The notes beneath the pieces were generated by a model, which saw nothing but the letters and a program-made list of their open reading frames with translations, made no database searches and was not told the origin of the DNA. Below are positions 34,255-43,748 of a DNA stretch of 49,622 nt, one piece after another. Position 1 is the first letter of the stretch. Each line of letters opens with the position of its first letter. A program made the position numbers and the translations under genes. This DNA is from Halobacteriales archaeon QS_4_69_31 (GTDB lineage Archaea > Halobacteriota > Halobacteria > Halobacteriales > Haloarculaceae): contig PXRP01000015.1 in the NCBI GenBank assembly GCA_003021655.1, forward strand, positions 1-49,622, given 5' to 3'.

Positions 34255-35427
34255 TCAGACGACCGCCGAGAACGCCGCGAACACACCGTAACTGACCGAC
34301 AGCGCCAGCACGAGCGACCCGACCCACGCGAGGACGGTCTTGCCCATCTTCTCGCGGCTGACGGCACTCGTCCCGGCGGCGTAGCCGCTCCCGACGATCG
34401 CCGAGACGATGATCTCGTTGAACGAGACGGGGATGCCGAAAAAGACCGCGGTCTGTGCGATCGCAAACGAGGGGATGAGCGCGGCGATAGAGCGGCGCGG
34501 CCCCAGCGAGGAGTAGTCCTGGGCAAGGGCCTTGATCATCCGGGGGGCGCCGGTCCAGGACCCGACCAGCAGGCCGAGCCCGCCCCCGACCAGGACGGGG
34601 ACGATGGGGACGCCGAGCGGGTCGACGAGCGGGAGCAGCGGGCCGATCGCGAGCCCGACCTGGCTCCCGCCCGCCGAGAAGGCGACCAGCCCGCCCAGTA
34701 CGAGCAGGAAGTGGCGCTGGCCCCGCTCGGCTCCGCCCCGGAGGTCCCGCCACAGCGCGGCCGCGGCCAGGGCGGCGGCGGCCGCCGAGACGGCGACCCG
34801 GACGACGAGCGCCGACAGGGGCGTTCCGGCGGCGACGGCGGCCACGAGCGAGGCCTGTTCGCCCGCCGGGCCGAGGAAGACGAACTCGATGTTGGCGAGG
34901 ATCACGCCGACGACACCCCCGAGCGCGGGGATCGCGACCCGTTCCGTGACGAACTCGCTCCGCAGCAGGCGGGCGGTGGCGTAGGCGATGCCGCCGCCGA
35001 CGAAGGGGGTGCCGACCCACAGCGCGGCGATCTGGCGGTACTTCCCCCAGGCGGGGTCGCCGCCCAGCGCCAGGCCGACGCCGATGACCGCCCCCGTGAC
35101 GGTGAAGGCCGTCGCGATGGGGTAGCCGGCGAAGACGCCGACCGCGACCAGCGTCGCCGCGACCGTCAGGCCGACGACCGCCGCGGCCGGCGACAGCGTC
35201 GTCCCCCGGATCAGTTCCTGGCCGACCGCTTCCGAGACGTTCGCACCCTGGAGGACGGCCCCGGCGAACCCGAGCATGCCGACGACAAAGCCCGCCCGCA
35301 TGATAGAGATGGCGTTGGCGCCCACTGCGGGGGCGAAGGGAGTCGACCCCGACGACCCCGCACCGATGGCCCAGGCCATGAACAGGCTCGCGGCGCCCGC
35401 GACTGCCAGCGTCACCAGCGAAGCCAT
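34255..35427 (-). CDS. pit: Inorganic phosphate permease, PiT family
   Basis: This 390-residue polytopic membrane protein has about ten helices. The PiT repeats appear as PAVGANAISIMRAGFVVGM and, in the second half, IVSAIVGSGYAAGTSAVSREKMGK. These replace the canonical GANDVAN Asn motifs, as is usual in haloarchaeal members. It likely symports phosphate with Na+ or H+. It is preceded on the same strand by a probable partner (35514-36200), separated by 86 bases. Confidence 0.9.
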   Translation of the reverse strand: MASLVTLAVAGAASLFMAWAIGAGSSGSTPFAPAVGANAISIMRAGFVVGMLGFAGAVLQGANVSEAVGQELIRGTTLSPAAAVVGLTVAATLVAVGVFAGYPIATAFTVTGAVIGVGLALGGDPAWGKYRQIAALWVGTPFVGGGIAYATARLLRSEFVTERVAIPALGGVVGVILANIEFVFLGPAGEQASLVAAVAAGTPLSALVVRVAVSAAAAALAAAALWRDLRGGAERGQRHFLLVLGGLVAFSAGGSQVGLAIGPLLPLVDPLGVPIVPVLVGGGLGLLVGSWTGAPRMIKALAQDYSSLGPRRSIAALIPSFAIAQTAVFFGIPVSFNEIIVSAIVGSGYAAGTSAVSREKMGKTVLAWVGSLVLALSVSYGVFAAFSAVV

Positions 35428-35513
35428 CTGGCGACCGGTAACAGGGGTGCCTACAAGTGCCTGCCGGTCCGGGGAACGAGTCCCGGATCACGAAGGTCGG
35501 CGACCCGTTCGGG

Positions 35514-36200
35514 TCAGGTCGTCTTCGAGTCGGCGTCGGTGTCGGTGTCGGAGACCTCGATGCCCTCGACGGCTTCGGCGGCCTCGGTCGCCTTCTCGGT
35601 GTCGACGTGCCAGCGGTCGACGGTCTGTTCGTAGTCGGCGAGCCTGTTCGAGACCATGATCTTCATGTCGTCGTCGTTGACGTTGACCTCGAAGACGTAC
35701 TCGGGGTCGTCGTCGACGCGCTGGAGGTTCGCGCTGACCAGCCCGTTGTCGAAGTAGTAGGGAGCGATCCGGGTCATCACGTTCCGGTAGACGGCGTCCT
35801 CGACCTTGCGGACGGCTTTCCGGCCGGCCGAGTCGGCCGCCCGCGCCACGTAGTCCAGCGACTCGCCCCACTTGCCGACGGCCTCGTCGGGTTCGTCCAG
35901 GTTCTCGTAGGACTCCGTGAGCTTCTCGCCCGCGGTCTGGAGGTCCTCGTCGACATCCTTGCCCGCCTTCTCGCCGCCGCCCTCCGCGACGCTTGCCTGC
36001 TCTGCGGTCTTCTCGTTGACGTCCTCGTCGAGCCGTTCGTGGCTCTTGGGCCGCCACTCGTCGAAGGCCGACAGCGCCTCCTCGTCGACGTCCTCGCCCT
36101 CCTCGGCGAGGTCTTTCAGCGCGCGGACGACCCGCTCGCCGTGCTCGACGACGTCGACCCAGCCGCCCCGAACCTTGAATCCCGAGACGCTCTCGTCCAC
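35514..36200 (-). CDS. DUF5828 family protein
   Basis: This 228-residue acidic, helical protein from GTG 36200 (MDESVSGFKVRGG) has a short N-terminal domain VDVVEHGERVVRALKDLAEE, a central charged region, and a C-terminal domain NVMTRIAPYYFDNGLVSANLQ... with a strand FEVNVNDDDMKIMVSNRLADYE. I recall this as the haloarchaeal DUF5828 family. Same strand and close to the phosphate permease, which suggests a shared operon. No earlier ATG gives homologous-looking sequence. Confidence 0.75.
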   Translation of the reverse strand: MDESVSGFKVRGGWVDVVEHGERVVRALKDLAEEGEDVDEEALSAFDEWRPKSHERLDEDVNEKTAEQASVAEGGGEKAGKDVDEDLQTAGEKLTESYENLDEPDEAVGKWGESLDYVARAADSAGRKAVRKVEDAVYRNVMTRIAPYYFDNGLVSANLQRVDDDPEYVFEVNVNDDDMKIMVSNRLADYEQTVDRWHVDTEKATEAAEAVEGIEVSDTDTDADSKTT

Positions 36201-36634
36201 GGCTCTAGTGACCGCCGGTGTCGCGTTCGGTTCCGCCCGGCGCGCCGTCCTCCCCCGTCGATGGGGGCGACCCACCGGCCGTTCCTGTGCCGTCCGCGAG
36301 CAGTCCTCCGTGTCCGACCGGCGAGTGGCGGTCACCGGCCCGGTCGTCGCGGGCCGACAACGCATCGAAACCCGTCTCCCGGCGAGGGCCGCGCGTCCCG
36401 GTGTGGCTCGGTTCCATCGGTCACCGGTACGCTCTGAGAACCGTTAAAAGTTGCTCGCGACCGGAGGCGGCGTCCGACCACGGACCTGGCCCGACCGGAC
36501 GCGGGACCGGGGTCGGGCGGTCGCGAGCGGCGGGACTGGTTTCCAGTTACAGACCGCCCGAATACCCGGTTACGAACCGATTAATTGGCGAAAAGGCGTA
36601 CATAACTTTGATTTAACCGAGACCCTAAAATTCC
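36201..36634. other. Divergent intergenic region, acquired-DNA boundary
   Basis: The 434 bases have no supported gene. The last 60 bases (AACCGATTAATTGGCG..., TTGATTTAACCGAGACC) are AT-rich with TTAA motifs and probably hold the promoter of the PRTase-HAD gene. The first part is GC-rich and repeated-Arg-type noise in all frames. Confidence 0.5.
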
Positions 36635-37594
36635 ATGAATTATCGGGGTGTCAACGCGCTCAAGGGGGATACTCGCCATCTGTGTCATTCTCTCCCACAG
36701 CGTATCGATCTCGTGGTCGGGATTCCGCGGAGTGGGCTCTTGCCAGCCAACCTTCTCTGTCTGTACCTGGATGTCCCGATGACAGATGTCACCGGACTGT
36801 GTCGCGGCGAGCTGTTCGAGACGGGACGGCGGTATACGGAGTCGGTCTCGTTCGAAGAGTTCGACACCGTCCTCGTGCTCGATGACTCGGTGTATTCGGG
36901 TACACAGATGACCGAGACCCGGGAGCGCCTCGCCGACGAGGAGTTCCCCTTCGACATCGAGTACGGTGCCATCTACGTGACCCGGGATTCCCGGAAATAC
37001 GTCGACCACTGGAGCGAGGTCGTTCCAGCCCCGCGGGTCTTCGAGTGGAACGTGATGCACCACGATATCTTGCGCAACGCCTGCGTCGATATCGACGGTG
37101 TCCTCTGTCGGGATCCGACTCCGGCTGAGAACGACGATGGCGAGAACTACCGTGAGTTTCTCACCCAGGTCGAACCGAGTGTCGTGCCCAACCGTCGGAT
37201 CGGCTGGCTCGTCACGTGTCGACTGGAGAAATACCGTGAAGAGACGGAGGCGTGGCTGAACGAACACGGGATCGACTACCGACGACTCGTGATGATGGAC
37301 TACCCGGACATGGAAACGCGACAGGCCGCTGGCGACCACGCAGCGTTCAAAGCACGCGTCTACGACGAGGCGGAGACGAAGCTTTTCATCGAGAGCACAC
37401 GGGAGCAGGCCCGCGAAATCTGTGAGCGGACGGGCAAGCCGGTGTTTTGCTACGAAAGTGCCGAGTTATTCGAGCCGGATCAGACGACCAAAATCCGACA
37501 AAACAGCCGCAGTTACCTTTCACAGTTCTACGAGAACCCGGTCGGGTTTTCACAGGTCGCTATCAAGTACCTGGTTCGGCAGCTTTCCACCTGA
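36635..37594 (+). CDS. Phosphoribosyltransferase-HAD fusion protein
   Basis: This 319-residue two-domain protein has an N-terminal phosphoribosyltransferase (residues about 1-125) with VVGIPRSGLL and the PRPP-binding VLVLDDSVYSGT (79-90). The C-terminal domain is HAD-like (about 145-300), starting ACVDIDGVLCRD (Asp152, Asp154, the nucleophile pair), followed by TCRLEKYREETEAWL and a late YPDMETR. The fusion suggests formation and then dephosphorylation of a ribosylated compound. Codon use is less GC-rich than neighbours, implying transfer. Single gene, no obvious operon partners. Confidence 0.85.
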   Translation: MNYRGVNALKGDTRHLCHSLPQRIDLVVGIPRSGLLPANLLCLYLDVPMTDVTGLCRGELFETGRRYTESVSFEEFDTVLVLDDSVYSGTQMTETRERLADEEFPFDIEYGAIYVTRDSRKYVDHWSEVVPAPRVFEWNVMHHDILRNACVDIDGVLCRDPTPAENDDGENYREFLTQVEPSVVPNRRIGWLVTCRLEKYREETEAWLNEHGIDYRRLVMMDYPDMETRQAAGDHAAFKARVYDEAETKLFIESTREQAREICERTGKPVFCYESAELFEPDQTTKIRQNSRSYLSQFYENPVGFSQVAIKYLVRQLST

Positions 37595-37842
37595 GCAGGT
37601 TCGGGTCGTCCCGAACGAAAGGCAGTGACGGGACCCAACTGCCGAGGTGCCGCCACTCCGACTGTATCGCTCGACCGGATCACCCCCGGTCAGCCCCGTG
37701 TTCAATCCACCATACGCGCCCCGTATTCGGCAACGTCGCCGAAACCCGGTGCCGAGGGGTTCGACAGAAACGCCGACCCGCGCCCGAGCACGACCCGTCA
37801 TGGGCCGGAAATATTTTTGTCGGTCCGGCACCTCCCACGAGT
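37595..37842. promoter_or_regulatory. Intergenic region with TATA element for the PPC gene
   Basis: GGAAATATTTTTGTCGG at about 37807-37821 lies 25-35 bases before ATG 37843 and is the strongest TATA-like element in this part. The rest (37595-37800) shows no gene. Confidence 0.45.
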
Positions 37843-38265
37843 ATGGACTATCTGGAAGTCGAGAGTTCCCGGGAGTTCGTCGCCCGGCTCGACCACGGGC
37901 GCGACTGGCGGGCCCAGGTCGAGGCGTTCGCCGCCGACGAGGACGTCGCGTCGGCGTTTTTCGTCGGGCTCGGCGCGGTCCAGGACGCGGTGGTGTACTT
38001 CTACGACCAGGCCGACCAGGAGTACGGCGCCGTCGAGTTCGACGAACCGCTGGAGGTGGCCGCCTGCGTCGGCAACGTCTCGGAACTGGACGGGGAGCCG
38101 TTCGCACACACCCACGCCGTCCTCTCGCGGGCGGACGGCTCGACGGTCGCGGGGCACCTCGACCGCGCGACCACCTTCGCGGGGGAACTGTACGTCCGGA
38201 CGTTCGACGTGCCCCTGGAGCGGGCCCACGACGAGACGACCGACCTGGACCTGTGGCCGCTGTGA
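37843..38265 (+). CDS. PPC/DUF296 domain protein
   Basis: This 140-residue protein has the PPC (DUF296) fold shared by plant AT-hook proteins and single-domain archaeal/bacterial forms. Landmarks: FVARLDHGRDWRAQVEAFAA, VASAFFVGLGAVQDAVVYFYD, VAACVGNVSELDGEPFAHTHAVLSRADG and LYVRTFDVPLERAHDETTDL (shown in part). The HTHA histidines could bind a metal. Function in archaea unknown; often seen next to DNA-metabolism genes, as here upstream of polC by 19 bases. Confidence 0.85.
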   Translation: MDYLEVESSREFVARLDHGRDWRAQVEAFAADEDVASAFFVGLGAVQDAVVYFYDQADQEYGAVEFDEPLEVAACVGNVSELDGEPFAHTHAVLSRADGSTVAGHLDRATTFAGELYVRTFDVPLERAHDETTDLDLWPL

Positions 38266-38284
38266 TGGGCGCGCCCGAGACAGC

Positions 38285-41200
38285 ATGAGACCGGCCGACG
38301 AGCGCTATTTCGAGCGGCTGGAGGCGGGGCTAGACGAGGCCTTCGACGTCGCGGAGCGCGCCCGCGAGCGGGGCGGCGACCCCACGGACGGCGTGGAGAT
38401 CCCGACCGCGCGGGACATGGCCGACCGCGTCGAGAACCTCCTCGGCATCGACGGCGTCGCCGAGCGGGTGCGCGAACTCGACGGGCGGATGTCCCGCGAG
38501 GAGGCCGCACTGGCGCTGGTCTCGGACTTCGTCGACGGCAACGTGGGCGACTACGATACCCGCGCCGGCAAGATCGAGGGCGCGGTCCGGACGGCCGTCG
38601 CCCTGCTCACCGAGGGGGTCGTCGCGGCCCCCATCGAGGGGATCGACCGCGTCGAGGTGCTGGACAACGACGACGGCACCGAGTTCGTCAACGTCTACTA
38701 CGCCGGCCCGATCCGCTCGGCGGGCGGGACCGCACAGGCGCTGTCGGTGCTGGTCGCCGACTACGCCCGCGCGCTGCTTGGCATCGACCAGTACAAGGCC
38801 CGCGAGGAGGAGATCGGCCGCTACGCCGAGGAGGTCGAACTCTACGACAAGGAGACGGGGCTCCAGTACACGCCCAAGGAGGCCGAGACGGAGTTCATCG
38901 CCGACCACATGCCGATCATGCTCGACGGCGAGGCGACCGGCGACGAGGAGGTCTCGGGCTACCGGGACCTCGAACGGGTCGATTCCAACGCCGCCCGCGG
39001 GGGCATGTGTCTGGTCCTGGCCGAGGGCATCGCGCTCAAGGCCCCCAAGATCCAGCGCTACACGCGGGACCTCGACGAGGTCGACTGGCCGTGGCTCCAG
39101 GACCTCATCGACGGGACCATCAAAGACGGGAGCGAGGACGACGAGACGGAGGCCGACGCCCCGCCGGCGGGCGCGGACGGCGACGCCAGCGGGGACGGCG
39201 AGGAGGCGGACGCCAGCGGCGGGGACGCCGACGGGGGCCGCGAGGGGGCAGGGTCGGCGGGGCCGCCCCGGCCCGACCCCTCGAAGAAGTTCCTGCGGGA
39301 CCTCATCGCCGGGCGGCCGGTTTTCTCGCACCCGAGCGAGCCCGGGGGCTTTCGCCTGCGCTACGGCCGCGCGCGCAACCACGGCAACGCCACCGCCGGC
39401 GTCCACCCGGCGACGATGCACCTGGTCGACGACTTCCTCGCGACGGGCACCCAGATCAAGACCGAGCGCCCCGGGAAGGCCGCGGGAGTCGTCCCCGTCG
39501 ACTCCATCGAGGGGCCGACGGTCCGCCTGGCCAACGGCGAGGTCCGGCGCATCGACGACCCCGCGGAGGCCCGCGAACTCAGAAACGGCGTCGAGGCGGT
39601 GCTGGACCTCGGGGAGTACCTCGTCAACTACGGCGAGTTCGTCGAGAACAACCACCCCCTCGCCCCCGCCGGCTACACCGTCGAGTGGTGGAGACAGGAG
39701 TTCGAGGCCGCCGGCGCCCCCCGCCAGGCGATGGCCGACTCGCTGGAGGTCGACCTGGCCGACCCCACCGGGGCCGAGGCGCTCGCGTGGGCCGACGAGT
39801 ACGACGCCCCCCTCCACCCGAAGTACACCTACTGCTGGCACGACGTGAGCGTCGACCGCCTGTGCGCGCTGGCCGACGCCGTCGAGGCCGGTCGGGTCGC
39901 ACACACCGACGGGGCCGTCACCCGTGACGAGGAGGACGACGACCGGGACGAGACGGACGGCCGCGAGACCGACGGGAGCGGCGCGAACGACGGCCGCGGC
40001 AGCGACGCCGGCGGGGACGCCGGCGCGGGCGACGGCCACGCCGTCTCGGACGACGGAGACGGCCCGGACGGCAGTGACGACCCGCCGACGATGGCCGAGG
40101 ACGGCCACACCCGGACCGCCGGCGCGCGGGCCGACGGCGACCTCGTTGTCCCCCGGACCGAGGCGGTCCGGGAGACGCTCGAACACCTGCTCGTCCCCCA
40201 CTCCCAGCGCGAGGACACCATCGCGGTCCCCGACTGGCGACCCCTCGTCCGGACGCTGGGGTTCGCGGACGACCTGACCCGCGAGTGGACCCGCGAGGAC
40301 CTCTCGGAGCGGGCCCGGACCTACGACGGCGGCGACAACGCCATCGAGGCGGTGAACGAACTCGCGCCCTTCACGGTCCGGGAGCGCGCGCCGACGCGGG
40401 TGGGCAACCGGATGGGCCGCCCGGAGAAATCCGAGAAGCGGGAACTCTCGCCGGCGGTCCACACGCTCTTTCCGGTCGGCGAGGCCGGCGGGGCCGAACG
40501 CAAGGTCGGCGACGCCGCCGAGGCCGGCGACAGCGTCGAGGGGACCCGGGGCCGAGTCGAACTCGACGTCGGCCGCCAGGCGTGTACCGACTGCGGGACC
40601 CGCACGTACAAACCCCGCTGTCCGGAGTGTGGCGGGGTCTGCGAGCCCGTCTACGTCTGTCCCGACTGCGAGTCCGAGGTCGACCCCGACGAGTCCGGCC
40701 GCGCGGAGTGTCCCCGCTGTGAGACGCTGGCCTCGCCGACCCAGTACGCGACGATAGACGTCGGCGAGGAGTTCACCGACGCGCTGGCGGCGCTGGGCGA
40801 GCGCCCGACCGCCTACGACACGCTCAAAGGCGTCAAGGGGCTCTCCTCCGAGCAGAAGACGCCCGAACCCATGGAGAAGGGGATCCTCCGGGCGAAACAC
40901 GGCGTCTCCGCGTTCAAGGACGGCACCGTCCGCTACGACATGACCGACCTGCCGGTCACCGCGGTCCGCCCCGCGGAACTGGACGTGACCGCCGCCGACT
41001 TCCGGAGCCTGGGCTACGAGGAGGACGTCCACGGCGACCCGCTCCGCCACGACGACCAGCTGGTCGAACTCAAGGTCCAGGACGTCGTCCTCTCGGAGGG
41101 GGCCGCCGAGCACATGCTCCGGACCGCGGACTTCGTCGACGACCTCCTCGCGAGCTACTACGGGCTGGACCCGTTCTACGACCTCGACGAGCGCGACGGC

Positions 41201-43561
41201 CTCGTCGGCGAACTCGTCTTCGGGATGGCGCCCCACACCTCCGCCGCAACTGTCGGACGAATTATCGGATTCACGACGGCCGCTGTCGGATACGCACATC
41301 CGTACTTTCACGCCGCGAAACGGCGGAACTGTTTCCACCCGGAGACGAAAGTGTGGTACGCGGACGAGGCGGGGACGTGGCGCTACGAGGACATTGCTGG
41401 CCTCGTAGAGGAGCGCCTCGACGAACCCACGGCCGAGGAGGACGACTTCGGAACGCTCGTCGAGGAGCTGGATGGTCAAATACGGGTTCCCTCGGCTGAT
41501 GCCGATGGGTGGATGACGACGCAAGCCGTCGAACGTGTCTCCAAACACCCTGCACCGGACCACCTGGTCCGGATCGAAACGAGAAGCGGGCGTGACCTCA
41601 CTGTCACACCGGACCACGAACTTCGACGGTGGGACGACACTCTCGAATCCGTCCGAGCCCACGAGGTCGCAGTCGGCGACGCACTCCCGATGCCGGAAGC
41701 GGTGAAATTCGAAGGTGTGCGCCCGGAGTACGACCTTCTCGAAGAATTCCTCGCCCTCGATTCGCTGCCGAACGAGGATATCGTCGTCAAGGACGTCGGC
41801 GAAGCGGAACTGAAGTCGATTCTGGACGAATCGACGCCGGGTACCGGCTACTGTAAGGCGACCGCTGAAGAACTCGGTGTCAGTCAGTCGACCGTTCACA
41901 ACTGGGTTTCACGGGATAGTCTCCCTGTTTCGGTCCTCGTCACCCTTCTCGGTGAGAGGGAACTCATCGAGACGGTCCCGGACGACGCTCGCCTCGGAAT
42001 TCGTCGAGACACGGCCACTATCGGCCGGAAATTTACCGTCACAACTGAAATGGCGACTGTTCTCGGTTACTACGCTGCCGAGGGGTTCACCCGTCGAGAA
42101 CCCGGTCAGTTCTACCAGACGACGGTCTGTACGCCAGATGAATCCGCACGAGGGCACGTTATCGAGTGTTTCGAGGACGCGTTAGGAATTGAGGCATACG
42201 AGGAAAACGAGTGGAAGGTCACGGTTTCGAGTCGCCTCGTCGCGGCACTGTTCGCCGAGGTACTCGATGCGGGCTCCCGGGCGGAGGACAAGCGTGTTCC
42301 CGACTGTATCTTTTCCGCAAGTGAGGCCGCTGCTTCGGCGTTCCTCGCGGCGTACTTCAGCGGTGATGGAAGCGCCTCGACTGACCGGACCGAGATCCGG
42401 GCACATACCGTCAGCGACGAACTGGCGAGTGACCTCGTCTCGCTGTTGAAGCGGTTCGGGGTCGCCGCGAAAACGTACAGCGAATCACGAACAGTCGAGT
42501 CGGAACCCGTCGCAGAGTTCTACGACGAGTCGCCGACGTTCGAGACGACAGTGCTCAAGATCACGTCGGAGTTCGCGGCGCAATTCGCCGAGCGGATCGG
42601 ATTCCATCTCGACCGGAAACAGAGTACGCTACAGAACGCACTCGACAATATCGAACTCCGTTCACAGCGACTCTTCGGCGACGGTGGTGACCTGCTACTC
42701 GACGAAGTCGTCTCGGTCGATTTCATCGAAGCCGACGTCGAGTCGACCTACTGTCTCACCGTGAAGGACACCCACACGCTCGTCGCCAACGACCTCGTCA
42801 CCGGTCAGTGCGACGGTGACGAGGATTGCGTGATGCTCCTCCTGGACGGGTTATTGAACTTTTCTCGACAGTATCTCCCCGACCAGCGGGGCGGCAGGAT
42901 GGACGCGCCCCTGGTCATGTCCTCGCGGATCGACCCCGCCGAGATCGACGACGAGGCCCACAACATCGACATCATGCGGGAGTACCCGCTGGAGTTCTAC
43001 GAGGCGACGCGGGACCTCGCGGACCCCGAGGCGGTCGCGGACGCGATGACCATCGCCGGGGAGACGCTGGGGACCGACGACGAGTACAGCGGCTTCGACC
43101 ACACCCACGACACCACCGACATCGCCGCGGGCCCGGACCTGTCGGCGTACAAGACGCTGGGGTCGATGGAGGACAAGATGGACGCCCAACTCGAACTCTC
43201 CCGGAAGATCCGCGCGGTCGACGAGACCGACGTCGCCGAGCGCATCATCGAGTACCACTTCCTGCCCGACATCATCGGCAACCTCCGGGCGTTCTCCCGG
43301 CAGGACGTCCGCTGTCTCGACTGCGGCGAGAAGTACCGCCGGATGCCCCTGACCGGCAACTGCCGGGAGTGTGGCGGCCAAGTGAACCTCACCGTCCACG
43401 AGGGGTCGGTTTCGAAGTACATCGAGACCGGCCTGGAAGTCGCCGAGGAGTTCGGCTGTCGCGAGTACACCAAACAGCGCCTCGAGATCCTCTCGCGCTC
43501 TATCGAACGTATCTTCGAGGACGACACCAACAAACAGAGCGGGATCGCCGATTTCATGTAA
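38285..43561 (+). CDS. polC: DNA polymerase D large subunit DP2, intein-containing precursor
   Basis: This 1758-residue precursor is the catalytic subunit of archaeal family D DNA polymerase. Exteins total 1265 residues after removal of the 493-residue intein (listed separately). Zinc motifs are at CTDCGTRTYKPRCPECGG and CPDCESEVDPDESGRAECPRC, and near the C-terminus at CLDCGEKYRRMPLTGNCRECGG. Active-site-region words AAKRRN/CDGDEDCVMLLLDGLLNFSRQY join across the intein. Two long acidic low-complexity linkers (about residues 285-330 and 540-620) are halophile additions. It is likely cotranscribed with the PPC gene upstream. Confidence 0.95.
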   Translation: MRPADERYFERLEAGLDEAFDVAERARERGGDPTDGVEIPTARDMADRVENLLGIDGVAERVRELDGRMSREEAALALVSDFVDGNVGDYDTRAGKIEGAVRTAVALLTEGVVAAPIEGIDRVEVLDNDDGTEFVNVYYAGPIRSAGGTAQALSVLVADYARALLGIDQYKAREEEIGRYAEEVELYDKETGLQYTPKEAETEFIADHMPIMLDGEATGDEEVSGYRDLERVDSNAARGGMCLVLAEGIALKAPKIQRYTRDLDEVDWPWLQDLIDGTIKDGSEDDETEADAPPAGADGDASGDGEEADASGGDADGGREGAGSAGPPRPDPSKKFLRDLIAGRPVFSHPSEPGGFRLRYGRARNHGNATAGVHPATMHLVDDFLATGTQIKTERPGKAAGVVPVDSIEGPTVRLANGEVRRIDDPAEARELRNGVEAVLDLGEYLVNYGEFVENNHPLAPAGYTVEWWRQEFEAAGAPRQAMADSLEVDLADPTGAEALAWADEYDAPLHPKYTYCWHDVSVDRLCALADAVEAGRVAHTDGAVTRDEEDDDRDETDGRETDGSGANDGRGSDAGGDAGAGDGHAVSDDGDGPDGSDDPPTMAEDGHTRTAGARADGDLVVPRTEAVRETLEHLLVPHSQREDTIAVPDWRPLVRTLGFADDLTREWTREDLSERARTYDGGDNAIEAVNELAPFTVRERAPTRVGNRMGRPEKSEKRELSPAVHTLFPVGEAGGAERKVGDAAEAGDSVEGTRGRVELDVGRQACTDCGTRTYKPRCPECGGVCEPVYVCPDCESEVDPDESGRAECPRCETLASPTQYATIDVGEEFTDALAALGERPTAYDTLKGVKGLSSEQKTPEPMEKGILRAKHGVSAFKDGTVRYDMTDLPVTAVRPAELDVTAADFRSLGYEEDVHGDPLRHDDQLVELKVQDVVLSEGAAEHMLRTADFVDDLLASYYGLDPFYDLDERDGLVGELVFGMAPHTSAATVGRIIGFTTAAVGYAHPYFHAAKRRNCFHPETKVWYADEAGTWRYEDIAGLVEERLDEPTAEEDDFGTLVEELDGQIRVPSADADGWMTTQAVERVSKHPAPDHLVRIETRSGRDLTVTPDHELRRWDDTLESVRAHEVAVGDALPMPEAVKFEGVRPEYDLLEEFLALDSLPNEDIVVKDVGEAELKSILDESTPGTGYCKATAEELGVSQSTVHNWVSRDSLPVSVLVTLLGERELIETVPDDARLGIRRDTATIGRKFTVTTEMATVLGYYAAEGFTRREPGQFYQTTVCTPDESARGHVIECFEDALGIEAYEENEWKVTVSSRLVAALFAEVLDAGSRAEDKRVPDCIFSASEAAASAFLAAYFSGDGSASTDRTEIRAHTVSDELASDLVSLLKRFGVAAKTYSESRTVESEPVAEFYDESPTFETTVLKITSEFAAQFAERIGFHLDRKQSTLQNALDNIELRSQRLFGDGGDLLLDEVVSVDFIEADVESTYCLTVKDTHTLVANDLVTGQCDGDEDCVMLLLDGLLNFSRQYLPDQRGGRMDAPLVMSSRIDPAEIDDEAHNIDIMREYPLEFYEATRDLADPEAVADAMTIAGETLGTDDEYSGFDHTHDTTDIAAGPDLSAYKTLGSMEDKMDAQLELSRKIRAVDETDVAERIIEYHFLPDIIGNLRAFSRQDVRCLDCGEKYRRMPLTGNCRECGGQVNLTVHEGSVSKYIETGLEVAEEFGCREYTKQRLEILSRSIERIFEDDTNKQSGIADFM
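41330..42808 (+). mobile_element. PolC intein with homing endonuclease and HTH
   Basis: A 493-residue intein sits at AAKRRN/CDGDED, the usual pol-II site. It starts with Cys1 (CFHPETKVWY), has the block B TVTPDHEL, and ends THTLVANDLVTGQ before Cys+1. The C-terminal residue is Gln, not Asn, as known for some archaeal PolII inteins. Two LAGLIDADG-type motifs, VLGYYAAEGF and FLAAYFSGDGS, show an endonuclease domain, so the intein can mobilise itself. Between splicing block B and the endonuclease is a helix-turn-helix, CKATAEELGVSQSTVHNW. Its codons are less GC-rich than those of the host gene. Confidence 0.92.
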
Positions 43562-43748
43562 ACCACCTTTTTCGTCGGGGGGTGTCCTCGCTCGCTTCGC
43601 TCGCTGCGGGCACCCCCACTCGAAAAAGATGGGGCAAAAAAGGCCGACGGCTCGGCCGTTGGCCTCGCCGTCGGTGAACCGCGCTCGCTTCGCTCGCGCG
43701 GACGGGTCGGCCGAACCGATTTGTACCGGGGCGGACGATGGGCCGTGT
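43562..43748. other. polC-phosphoesterase gap with hairpin repeats
   Basis: 187 bases without a gene. The GGGGGTGTCC...GGGCACCCCC inverted repeat with GCTCGCTTCGCTCGC (43576-43617), plus a second GCTCGCTTCGCTCGC at 43683-43699, are typical haloarchaeal intergenic palindromes that can act as terminators of polC. Confidence 0.55.

Noticed and set aside
38330..41899. Very long open frame on the minus strand across polC (1189 codons).
   Set aside because: It is antisense to conserved DP2 sequence and exists because high GC removes stops; its product has no recognisable motifs.
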